Part shown: in pieces, positions 1-6,560 of the stretch
How the letters are laid out: every line of letters starts with the position of its first letter
How positions within the stretch are numbered: position 1 is the first letter of the stretch
Origin: Campylobacteraceae bacterium
GTDB lineage: Bacteria > Campylobacterota > Campylobacteria > Campylobacterales > Sulfurovaceae
Assembly: GCA_027023325.1 (NCBI GenBank)
Contig: JALVVQ010000145.1
Span: 1 to 11,899, forward strand
Direction of reading: 5' to 3'
Length of the DNA: 11,899 bases
Translations under genes and position numbers: made by a program
Notes under the pieces: generated by a model
Databases searched by the model: none
What the model was told of the DNA's origin: nothing
What the model saw: only the letters and a program-made list of their open reading frames with translations

Positions 1-619
1 ATGCTTGAATTATCTTCTCTTCATCCCCTAAAACACCATTGTCTCCAGCATGAGGATTGAGCCCTAATACGGCTACTGTCGAAGTGGGTTTAGCAGTATG
101 GTGAAAATCAATTAAAAATCGTGTTAAATCTTTTTCGTTGATAGCGTGTGCTACTTCTTTGAGAGGAATATGCTCGGTATAGAGTGCCACATACATCGCG
201 TCGCATCCCAACATCATGATGGCCTCAGCATCAAAGAAGTCGCGTAGCGCATCGGTGTGACCTTTGTATCCGATTCCTGCCAGCTCCCATGCCTTTTTGT
301 GGATAGGGAGAGTGCAGAGTGCGTCGACTTTTTTGTCGCGAGCAAGTTTTACAGCTTTTACAAAAGAAGCATAGGCATAGATACCACTTTCTTTGCGTAT
401 CTCTCCGGCTTGGATCTCAAAACAGGGAGCAATAGACTCTACGGTTTCAAAGTCGTCAGGAATTGTGAGCTTAAGTTTGGAAGCAGCCTGCGTAAGCATC
501 TCTTGGTCTATACAATACACAGGTCTGACTCTTTTTGAGACAGCTTCATGATTTTCCAATGCAAGCTGGATACCTATGCCGTTTAAGTCGCCTATGGATA
601 TAGCTACTTTTTTTTTCAT
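1..619 (-). CDS. pdxA: 4-hydroxythreonine-4-phosphate dehydrogenase PdxA, C-terminus beyond the window
   Basis: PdxA oxidises 4-phosphooxy-L-threonine with NAD; the product is used by PdxJ to make pyridoxine 5'-phosphate in the cytoplasm. The reading frame is open from the ATG at 617-619 to the window edge, giving 206 residues of an expected 300 or so. Visible motifs are the N-terminal SIGDLNGIG (residues 8-16), CTLPIHK (102-108), the metal-ligand region GHTD (120-123, His121), MMLGC (135-139) and NPHAG near the edge. The start is supported by the Shine-Dalgarno GAAGGT at 624-629, and a hairpin sits directly upstream of it. The N-terminal glycine motif differs from the GDPAGIGPE-like form common in other bacteria; I recall a similar form in Helicobacter PdxA. 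It is downstream of pdxJ on the same strand with a 114-base gap, so co-transcription is likely. The truncation is only the window boundary. Confidence 0.95.
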   Translation of the reverse strand, partial: MKKKVAISIGDLNGIGIQLALENHEAVSKRVRPVYCIDQEMLTQAASKLKLTIPDDFETVESIAPCFEIQAGEIRKESGIYAYASFVKAVKLARDKKVDALCTLPIHKKAWELAGIGYKGHTDALRDFFDAEAIMMLGCDAMYVALYTEHIPLKEVAHAINEKDLTRFLIDFHHTAKPTSTVAVLGLNPHAGDNGVLGDEEKIIQA

Positions 620-629
620 AATTACCTTC

Positions 630-653
630 AAGGTGCGGTTGCCACCACACCTT
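630..653. repeat. Palindromic hairpin unit, copy 1 of an inverted pair
   Basis: AAGGTG at 630-635 pairs with CACCTT at 648-653. The stem continues after one mismatch with GG/CC and closes on a TTGCCA loop. The unit lies between pdxJ and pdxA, and its outer arm directly adjoins the pdxA Shine-Dalgarno. Its reverse complement matches the unit at 699-722 at 19 of 24 positions, so the two are related copies in opposite orientation, like a small REP/BIME pair. Whether the family is dispersed in the genome cannot be seen here. Confidence 0.6.
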
Positions 654-698
654 TTATTTAGAATTCAATGTGAAATTACATATATTATAAAAAAGCTC

Positions 699-722
699 AA
701 GGTGCTGTGGCAACAGCATCCT
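699..722. repeat. Palindromic hairpin unit, copy 2 of an inverted pair
   Basis: TGCTGT at 703-708 pairs perfectly with ACAGCA at 713-718 around a GGCA loop, and the stem extends outward with imperfect pairing (AGG against TCCT). The unit lies 11 bases beyond the pdxJ stop codon and so would form in the pdxJ-pdxA transcript. It is the inverted, diverged relative of the hairpin at 630-653; the 45 bases between them are AT-rich. There is no T-run after it on the minus strand, so it does not look like a standard intrinsic terminator. It could stabilise or process the mRNA. Confidence 0.6.
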
Positions 723-733
723 ACAGGAATATA

Positions 734-1516
734 CTAACGTATCAGCAGTGCTTTGAGATCTAAAATTGCCTGCTCTAGGCCACTAAAGACAGAACGGGCG
801 ACAATACTTTGTCCGATGTTGAGCTCTTCAATCATTTCAATAGCAACAATATCGGAAACATTATGATAATTGAGTCCATGCCCGGCCGCCACTTTGATAC
901 CAAGTTCTGCCGTGTCACAGCTGAGCTTTCTCAGGTTTTCCAACTCCTTATCAAGTAGTTTCTTGAGTGTATTTCTTGGAAGCTCAAGCTGAGGTATAGT
1001 ATAAGGTGTTTTCTCTAATCCACTATAGAGCATGGCATAGATATTGGCATACTTACCTGTATGAAACTCTACCCATTCTACGCCTAGTTCTTTGGAAGCA
1101 TTGACTGCCTGAGTAGTGGGATCTATGAAGAGCGAAACTTCAATTTCCTCTGCCTGGAGTCTCTCGATGGCATGCTTAAGTCTTGGTTGTTTGCCTGTCA
1201 CTGCCAATCCGCCTTCTGTCGTGACCTCTTCTCGTTTTTCCGGTACCAATGTAACACGGTGAGGACGAAGTCTGCAGGCAATGTCTATCATGTCTGAGGC
1301 AATGGCACACTCGAGGTTGACAGGAAGGCTTGAAAGTCTAATAATATTTTCAGCATCAAAATCCTGCATATGTCTTCTGTCTTCTCGTAGATGAATGGTA
1401 ATTTGGTCTGCTCCTGCACGTTTGCAGATACTCAACGCGTCCATAGGGTCGGGGTCTGCAATTCTACGTGCCTCTCTCAATACGGCAATATGATCGATAT
1501 TCACACCCAGTTTCAT
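734..1516 (-). CDS. pdxJ: Pyridoxine 5'-phosphate synthase PdxJ
   Basis: PdxJ condenses 1-deoxy-D-xylulose 5-phosphate with the amino-acetone phosphate made after PdxA, forming pyridoxine 5'-phosphate. The 260-residue protein has the full TIM-barrel set of motifs: GVNIDHIA (4-11), IHLREDRRH (41-49, with His42 matching the catalytic His45 of E. coli), NLECAI (67-72, Glu69), VPEKREEVTTEGG (91-103) and AAGHGLN (210-216, His213). I chose the ATG at 1514-1516 because GAGGAG precedes it by five bases. The in-frame GTG two codons upstream would sit directly against that Shine-Dalgarno. At 260 residues it is somewhat longer than the E. coli enzyme (243), with a helical stretch at about 160-200. It is the first gene of a likely pdxJ-pdxA operon. 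Confidence 0.97.
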   Translation of the reverse strand: MKLGVNIDHIAVLREARRIADPDPMDALSICKRAGADQITIHLREDRRHMQDFDAENIIRLSSLPVNLECAIASDMIDIACRLRPHRVTLVPEKREEVTTEGGLAVTGKQPRLKHAIERLQAEEIEVSLFIDPTTQAVNASKELGVEWVEFHTGKYANIYAMLYSGLEKTPYTIPQLELPRNTLKKLLDKELENLRKLSCDTAELGIKVAAGHGLNYHNVSDIVAIEMIEELNIGQSIVARSVFSGLEQAILDLKALLIR

Positions 1517-1540
1517 CTCCACTCCTCATTATTGACAACT

Positions 1541-1555
1541 ATTATACTGATTATA
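1541..1555 (-). promoter_or_regulatory. Tandem -10 boxes for pdxJ
   Basis: On the minus strand two perfect TATAAT hexamers lie nine bases apart (1555-1550 and 1546-1541), 18 to 40 bases upstream of the pdxJ Shine-Dalgarno and start. No convincing TTGACA precedes either at 17 bases, which fits the weak -35 usage described for Campylobacterota sigma-70 promoters. Which box is used, or whether both are, cannot be decided from sequence. Confidence 0.5.
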
Positions 1556-1649
1556 TCGCAAGTGACTTGTAGACGACTTATTAATTTAGATGGAGTTTAC
1601 ACAGAAGAAAGAGATATGATATGCAAGTTGAAACCAAGAAACCATACAT

Positions 1650-1719
1650 CAGCACAGTATTTGACACTTGTGGCTTTGTGGGGGGGGTACTTGGCCACAA
1701 GATACAAAATATTGTGCTG
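1650..1719. repeat. Long imperfect inverted repeat with a G8 tract in the loop
   Basis: The left arm (1650-1674) and right arm (1694-1719) are inverted copies of about 25 bases. CTTGTGGC pairs perfectly with GCCACAAG at the inner end and CAGCACA with TGTGCTG at the outer end. Between them the match is interrupted by one extra base and a few mismatches. The 19-base loop (1675-1693) holds eight consecutive Gs at 1680-1687. It could be a large RNA hairpin, a cruciform, or the remnant or abutted ends of a lost mobile element. No transposase or target duplication is visible. Confidence 0.75.
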
Positions 1720-1722
1720 GTA

Positions 1723-1880
1723 TATAATCTCCCAATTAAAGAGATGTCTTTATATTGAAATAAAATGATGACATATAGGGAAAATTATTTAGCATAAGGC
1801 TACACAGGCAACCCGGTAATCTTTCTATTGACAAGACCCATGGACTTTTCATTCTTGCTTCGCAGCAAGTTTGGCTTTTT
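1723..1880 (+). ncRNA. Candidate terminator-ended small RNA or leader (boundaries uncertain)
   Basis: A perfect TATAAT at 1723-1728, and a second -10-like TAAAAT at 1761-1766, could start a plus-strand transcript ending at the intrinsic terminator at 1854-1880. That would give an RNA of roughly 100 to 150 bases. No open frame of useful size or with a good ribosome site lies between them. The segment 1791-1850 contains GC-richer blocks (GGCTACACAGGC, ACCCGGT, CCATGG) set in AT-rich DNA, which may indicate structure, but I could not build a convincing fold or match it to a known riboswitch. It could equally be debris upstream of argG. Confidence 0.3.
1854..1880 (+). terminator. Intrinsic terminator upstream of argG
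   Basis: CTTGCT (1854-1859) pairs perfectly with AGCAAG (1864-1869) around a TCGC loop and is followed by TTTGGCTTTTT. The T-rich tail is on the plus strand only. There is no annotated gene on the plus strand upstream of it within the window, so it either ends an unrecognised RNA or insulates argG from antisense readthrough across pdxJ. Confidence 0.6.
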
Positions 1881-1990
1881 CTGTCATCAATGAGGAAATC
1901 ATAGCATAGAGACACTAAGAGAAGCATAAAGCATAGAATTTTTGATAATAGCATGTGTTCTTTCTCCCAAACAAGTTGTTACGGACATTA

Positions 1991-2020
1991 TGGTAAAATC
2001 CTTCCACTACGTTTAGAAGG
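1991..2020 (+). promoter_or_regulatory. argG promoter and ribosome binding site
   Basis: TGGTAAAAT at 1991-1999 is an extended -10 element (TGn followed by TAAAAT), which would place the transcript start near 2006 and leave a leader of about 20 bases. AGAAGG at 2015-2020, seven bases before the ATG at 2028, is the Shine-Dalgarno. The short leader means an in-frame ATG at 1953 would lie upstream of transcription, so 2028 is the start. No clear ARG-box palindrome was found. Confidence 0.5.
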
Positions 2021-2027
2021 TATTAAA

Positions 2028-3344
2028 ATGACAAAAAAAACAATAAAAAAAGCAGTTCTCGCTTATTCAGGAGGACTGGATACAAGTATTATACTTAAGT
2101 GGCTTCAGGATGAGTATCAGTGTGAAGTGGTGACCTTTACCGCTGATTTGGGTCAAGGCGAAGAGGTGGAGCCTGCTAGACAAAAAGCATTGGATCTGGG
2201 GATCAAAGAGGAGAATATTTTTATCCTTGATCTCAAAGAGGAGTTTGTTAAAGACTTTGTTTTTCCGATGTTTCGGGCCAATACGATCTATGAAGGAGAG
2301 TATCTGCTGGGTACCTCTATTGCCAGACCGCTTATCTCTAAAAAACAGATAGAGATCGCTCATGAGACAGGAGCTGATGCAGTGAGTCATGGTGCGACAG
2401 GCAAGGGCAATGATCAGATCAGATTTGAATTGGGATATCTAAGTCTTGATCCAGATATCACTGTAATCGCTCCTTGGAGAGAGTGGGATCTGAATTCCAG
2501 AGAGAAACTCTTGGCATATGCTCAGGAGCATGGGATAGAGATAGACAAAAAAGGCAAGAAGTCTCCCTATTCAATGGATGCTAACCTTTTACATATTTCG
2601 TATGAAGGCATGGTGTTGGAGGATCCAAATACAGAGCCGGAAGAGGATATGTGGCTCTGGACCAACTCTCCGGAAGAGGCACCAGATAGTGCAGAGTATA
2701 TTACGATTGGCTATGAAAAGGGTGACCCAATCAGTATCAATGGCGAGCAGATGAGTCCTGCAACAATTCTAAGAACGCTGAATGAATATGGCAATAAACA
2801 TGGCGTCGGTCGTATCGATATTGTAGAGAATCGATTTGTTGGTATGAAAGCCAGAGGATGCTATGAGACGCCAGGCGGTACGATTATGCTTAAGGCGCAC
2901 AGAGCAATAGAATCTATTACTCTGGATAGGGAAGAGACACACCTTAAAGATGAAATGATGCCTCGTTATGCAAAACTAATCTATAATGGTTTCTGGTGGT
3001 CTCCTGAGCGCGAGATGCTACAGGCTGCGATTGATAAGACTCAAGCGCATGTTACAGGAGAAGTAAGGCTTAAGCTTTACAAAGGCAATGTGGTCGTAGT
3101 AGGTCGTACTTCAGAAAACTCTCTATACAGCGAGGAGCATTCAACCTTTGAAGAGGATGAGGTCTACAATCAGAAAGATGCTGAAGGATTTATTCGTCTC
3201 AATGCCCTGCGGTTTGTGATCGAGGGGAAAAAGCAGCCGGGTAGAAGAGCACACGATGAGGTAGAGGTCTGCAGAATAGAAACAGGCTCTGTCACCGTTT
3301 GCGAAAAGATTAAAAGATTTTTTGGTTTCAGCAGCAAGAAATAG
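2028..3344 (+). CDS. argG: Argininosuccinate synthase
   Basis: ArgG joins citrulline and aspartate at the cost of ATP hydrolysed to AMP and pyrophosphate, the penultimate step of arginine synthesis in the cytoplasm. The 438-residue protein has the N-type ATP pyrophosphatase loop SGGLDTS (14-20), TADLGQGEE (38-46), the GTSIARPL segment (95-102) and SHGATGKGNDQIRFE (120-134). The C-terminal half contains ENRFVGMKARGCYETPGG-type substrate-binding residues. The start at 2028 is set by AGAAGG seven bases upstream and by homology beginning directly after it. The usual short-type family length is about 400 residues; here the core seems to end near residue 402, followed by about 36 extra residues rich in charged and aromatic amino acids. 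It stands alone; its stop codon is inside the terminator shared with the convergent kinase operon. Confidence 0.97.
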   Translation: MTKKTIKKAVLAYSGGLDTSIILKWLQDEYQCEVVTFTADLGQGEEVEPARQKALDLGIKEENIFILDLKEEFVKDFVFPMFRANTIYEGEYLLGTSIARPLISKKQIEIAHETGADAVSHGATGKGNDQIRFELGYLSLDPDITVIAPWREWDLNSREKLLAYAQEHGIEIDKKGKKSPYSMDANLLHISYEGMVLEDPNTEPEEDMWLWTNSPEEAPDSAEYITIGYEKGDPISINGEQMSPATILRTLNEYGNKHGVGRIDIVENRFVGMKARGCYETPGGTIMLKAHRAIESITLDREETHLKDEMMPRYAKLIYNGFWWSPEREMLQAAIDKTQAHVTGEVRLKLYKGNVVVVGRTSENSLYSEEHSTFEEDEVYNQKDAEGFIRLNALRFVIEGKKQPGRRAHDEVEVCRIETGSVTVCEKIKRFFGFSSKK

Positions 3345-3367
3345 TTGGCTTTAAAAGCTAACTATTT
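3339..3367. terminator. Bidirectional terminator between argG and the kinase gene
   Basis: AAATAGTT (3339-3346) pairs perfectly with AACTATTT (3360-3367). The stem continues through a G-T wobble and four more pairs (GCTT against AAGC), giving about 13 pairs around a very short loop. Its A- and T-rich flanks serve as tails on both strands. It overlaps the argG stop codon (3342-3344) and ends two bases from the kinase stop codon (3369-3371), so one element ends both convergent transcripts. Confidence 0.75.
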
Positions 3368-3368
3368 C

Positions 3369-6300
3369 TTACCGAAGGAGCATTTCAGCCAATGCTTCTT
3401 TTCCAATATCGAGACCCACTGTTATGCAGCAATGGGATCTGTCAGAGGGCTTATCGCTAAATACAATAGGGGTAGCACCTGTATCCTTGACGAACTCAGC
3501 GACAAGGCAGTCTGCGTCCATGATACTTTCATCCATAAGGACATATTGATAGCTTGTATTCTGTATGATACCCAGAAACTGGTCTTCATCTTTCACTATA
3601 TCCACATCGTAACCAAGAGTGACTAAGATTTTTTTGTAAATTTTACTTGTGAGTGGTGATTTTTTATAAAGAAGGATATGCCCATTGCTCAATAGTGGAA
3701 CTATTTTTTCTTCATTGGAATCGTCGTAATTATCTCTTTTTAACTGTTGCCCTTTTTTGTCAGTACATAAGGGATTCAAAGATTGCATTCTTCTCTTTGT
3801 GTTCTCTTGTTGTGGTATCCTGCCGTGTGAATTTTTAGCAGATATCTCTACATTTTTTTCTGTTTCAGCTGTTGTATGTACACCAAATACATCCGAGAGA
3901 TTTTTGGGAGAGTAGATTTCTAGTAGGAATTGTACCTGATCAATATTGATAGGTTTAGAGGTGTAGTCATCCATGCCTGCTTTGAGATACTTTTCTCTGT
4001 CTCCTTGTAGCGCGTTGGCTGTAAGAGCAATAATAGGAATATGTTTGAGCCCACTAGATTTTTCAAAATGAAGAATTTGCTCGGTAGCATCGATGCCACC
4101 AAGTACAGGCATTTGTATGTCCATAAAGATAATATCATAGTCATTCTGCTTTCTAAGATTGACAGCCTCTTCTCCATTGTTTGCCAAAGTGACGGTTAAT
4201 CCAAAATCAGTGAGAATTTTCATAATGAGCTTTTGATTGATTATATTATCTTCTGCTACCAATGCGTGCATCTCACTAAAGAACTTATTTTTAGAAGCTT
4301 CTTCTTCTATGTCTTTAGTTTTTACAGAAGTGACTTGTGTAACCTCTTCCAGAAGCTTTGAAATCTTGCTGAAGTTGATGGGTTTATAGATAATTTTTGT
4401 AAGACGACTTACTACCTCTTCAGACTCATTTTTAAGATGGCTTGATGCAAGAAGAACAATTTTAGTGTCAATATTAACCAAATTGGAAAGTTCATTTTCT
4501 CTTTGCGTATAGCGTTGGTCAATAAAAAGAAGTTCAGGAAGGAACGATTTATCAAGAGTGTAGATACCTTCACCATAATAGGTCTTCAATGAAATACCAA
4601 GGAAAGAGAGGTATGCTTCCAAGTTTTTGTCCACCTGTCTTTTGATATCCTCTTCCGGAAGCAATAATCCTACTGTCAAATCTGGATAGGCAGTAGGTAA
4701 ACCAGCCTGATCCTCTTTACTTCGTTTTTCCATCTCTAATGTGAAATAGAAAGTAGAGCCTTTCTCTGGTATACTTTCTATTTCTAATTTTCCACCCATA
4801 TGGGCAATGAGTCTACTGGAGATAGCCAACCCTAATCCAGTGCCACCAAATTTTCGACTGGTACTTGAATCAGCTTGTGAAAACTCCTCAAAAATTCTAC
4901 TCTGCTGTTCTTTTGTGATGCCCACACCGGAATCTTTGACAGCAAATCTTATTTTTGCTTTTTTGCTGTCTTCAGATACTTTTTCAATAAATATATTGAT
5001 CTCACCATTTGCACTAGTAAACTTCACTGCGTTACTGATAAGGTTTGTTAAAATCTGTGAAAGCTTGGTGGGATCTCCCCGTAGTGTAGAGGGAAGATTA
5101 GGGTCAATATAGGCTCCAAATTCAATATTTTTCTGTGCCGCTTTTGCTCCATATGATTCGATAGCAGATTCAAATCGCTCTCGAGCACTAAAGGGGATAT
5201 TCTCAAGTTCCACTTTGTCTGCTTTAATCTTGGTAAGATCGAGAATATCATTTACAATATTAAGAAGGTTTTCTGAACTGTCTTCAATAACATCTATGAA
5301 ATCTTTTTGGTCAGTGTTGAGCTCTGTTGCTTTGAGGAGCTGAGTAAATCCAACGATACCATTGAGCGGTGTACGAATTTCATGTGACATATTGGCAAGA
5401 AAAAGGTCTTTTGCCTGGTTGGCTTCCTTGATGGTGTTGGCAAGAAATCGATAGATTTCTGCTTCATCTCTCTTGTCAACAATGACCCTAAGCTCTTCTC
5501 TCTTTCGTTTGTTCAGATCAAATTCAATATTTTTAAGTGTCTGTTCGAGAAGCTCTTTATCTCTGCTGATATTTCTGTAGATACCCAGCAGGACAAGGAA
5601 AAGAATGAGTAGCAAGAGCGCACCGAGTCCGTACTGGATTGCACGATTCCTGATGCCTTCTTCTCGTGACGAAAAGCTCTCACTCAGACTGGAGAGTAAA
5701 ATCTTTTTAATAGCATGGGTATGATTGAGCTTGGCAGTTAGATCCTTGATCCATTGCTCTTGGGTGATATCGTATGCACCATCAACGGCGCCTTTGGCGA
5801 CAGAGACTCTGTTGGATACAATGCTTTGGCTAATTTTGCTATCTTGAAGTAATTTTTTTATTTGTGGATAGATAGCGGAGCGCTTATGTTTGGAGATATC
5901 CGGAGTGACTTCCTTGCTCAATATGGATTCCCACAGTGACAGTTCGGTATCAGTCATGGGTTTTTTTCTGTTGAGCTTAAGTGCGATAAAGCTTCTCTCT
6001 AGGGATTCAATAGAGGATTGCTTGGTGAATTCTTGGTAGGTTTGCAAGAGTGTCTGCATTGTCTTTGATGGAAACTGTTTGTTGATATCTTGGAGTATTC
6101 CAGAGATAGCATCGTTGCTGTTTTGATAGTAAGAGTCAAAAAAGATATCTTTATGGTCTGAACTTAGGGTATCCACTTTGGAGCGAGCATGACTCAGCGT
6201 ATCGCCAATTTGTATAAGGTATTTTTTGTAAGGTGCAAATAATGTATTGTTCTCAGCCAAATTTTTAATCTCATTGAGAATTTTATCTGTAGCTGCTCTA

Positions 6301-6554
6301 CTGATTTTGAGTTGCTTGCTATTGCTGGATGCTTGCGCATCAGAAGCCATCTGCATGGCACTTTTGGTCTCCTCCTCCCCTATTTTCTTTAGAAGAGCAG
6401 AGGACTTTCCCATAAAGGTGGTGTAGTTAATTTTGTTTTGCCCACTGGAATATGCGGCATAAGAGAGATATGTCTGGTATGATAACCAGCCTATAACGAT
6501 CAATAATGGCAAGAGAATAAATAGCAGAAGTAACTTTTGTTTGGATGCTTTCAT
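3369..6554 (-). CDS. Membrane-bound hybrid histidine kinase with NIT-like sensor and three receiver-like modules
   Basis: The 1061-residue protein is an inner-membrane sensor kinase. In order: a membrane segment (about 7-29), a large helical periplasmic domain (about 35-300), a second membrane segment (about 308-326), a coiled linker, a HisKA domain with SHEIRTPLNG (phospho-acceptor His391), and an ATPase domain with the N box around 504-512, DSGVGI (541-546) and GGTGLGLA (570-577). The receivers follow. The first (about 625-735) keeps Asp679 and Lys724 but lacks the acidic pair. The second (764-880) is canonical: Glu768, Asp769, Asp812, Thr845, Lys867. A third, degenerate one (958-1061) keeps Asp1008. 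The outer domain resembles the NIT nitrate/nitrite-sensing family by its SRAATD, SKVDTL and EQWI..LTAKL pattern; this is read by eye. The start has AGGAG 11 bases upstream. It is the last gene of the operon, seven bases after the preceding stop. No HPt domain or partner is visible. Confidence 0.93.
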   Translation of the reverse strand: MKASKQKLLLLFILLPLLIVIGWLSYQTYLSYAAYSSGQNKINYTTFMGKSSALLKKIGEEETKSAMQMASDAQASSNSKQLKISRAATDKILNEIKNLAENNTLFAPYKKYLIQIGDTLSHARSKVDTLSSDHKDIFFDSYYQNSNDAISGILQDINKQFPSKTMQTLLQTYQEFTKQSSIESLERSFIALKLNRKKPMTDTELSLWESILSKEVTPDISKHKRSAIYPQIKKLLQDSKISQSIVSNRVSVAKGAVDGAYDITQEQWIKDLTAKLNHTHAIKKILLSSLSESFSSREEGIRNRAIQYGLGALLLLILFLVLLGIYRNISRDKELLEQTLKNIEFDLNKRKREELRVIVDKRDEAEIYRFLANTIKEANQAKDLFLANMSHEIRTPLNGIVGFTQLLKATELNTDQKDFIDVIEDSSENLLNIVNDILDLTKIKADKVELENIPFSARERFESAIESYGAKAAQKNIEFGAYIDPNLPSTLRGDPTKLSQILTNLISNAVKFTSANGEINIFIEKVSEDSKKAKIRFAVKDSGVGITKEQQSRIFEEFSQADSSTSRKFGGTGLGLAISSRLIAHMGGKLEIESIPEKGSTFYFTLEMEKRSKEDQAGLPTAYPDLTVGLLLPEEDIKRQVDKNLEAYLSFLGISLKTYYGEGIYTLDKSFLPELLFIDQRYTQRENELSNLVNIDTKIVLLASSHLKNESEEVVSRLTKIIYKPINFSKISKLLEEVTQVTSVKTKDIEEEASKNKFFSEMHALVAEDNIINQKLIMKILTDFGLTVTLANNGEEAVNLRKQNDYDIIFMDIQMPVLGGIDATEQILHFEKSSGLKHIPIIALTANALQGDREKYLKAGMDDYTSKPINIDQVQFLLEIYSPKNLSDVFGVHTTAETEKNVEISAKNSHGRIPQQENTKRRMQSLNPLCTDKKGQQLKRDNYDDSNEEKIVPLLSNGHILLYKKSPLTSKIYKKILVTLGYDVDIVKDEDQFLGIIQNTSYQYVLMDESIMDADCLVAEFVKDTGATPIVFSDKPSDRSHCCITVGLDIGKEALAEMLLR

Positions 6555-6560
6555 GATAGA

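Larger units (their letters stand above)
1517..2027. other. 511-base intergenic region between divergent pdxJ and argG
   Basis: I see no convincing protein gene in this AT-rich stretch. It contains the pdxJ promoter, a long inverted repeat with a G8 loop (1650-1719), a plus-strand TATAAT (1723-1728), an intrinsic plus-strand terminator (1854-1880), a set of AGCAT repeats (1903-1954) and the argG promoter. A 72-codon minus-strand frame at 1736-1954 starts with a hydrophobic stretch, but the terminator hairpin lies inside it and its codons look like unselected AT-rich DNA, so I do not call it. The region is unusually long and structured for this otherwise compact window. Confidence 0.7.

Noticed and set aside
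1391..1768. 125-codon plus-strand frame crossing the pdxJ start and the G8 tract
   Set aside because: About a third of it is antisense to pdxJ, it lacks a ribosome site, and its composition is not protein-like. The G8 tract is therefore not inside a supported gene.
1791..1850. Possible riboswitch (c-di-GMP or similar) suggested by GGCTACACAGGC and ACCCGGT
   Set aside because: I could not match the conserved core of any known riboswitch or fold it into the required junction, so only a generic RNA candidate is reported.
1736..1954. 72-codon minus-strand frame starting with a hydrophobic segment, possibly a small membrane peptide or toxin
   Set aside because: The GGGAG site is at a loose distance, the frame runs through the intrinsic terminator hairpin, and the rest is cysteine-rich with no recognisable pattern. 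It looks like a chance frame.
1953..2027. Upstream in-frame ATG giving ArgG 25 extra residues
   Set aside because: The ArgG homology begins at 2028, which has its own Shine-Dalgarno, and the likely promoter (-10 at 1994-1999) lies inside the extension.
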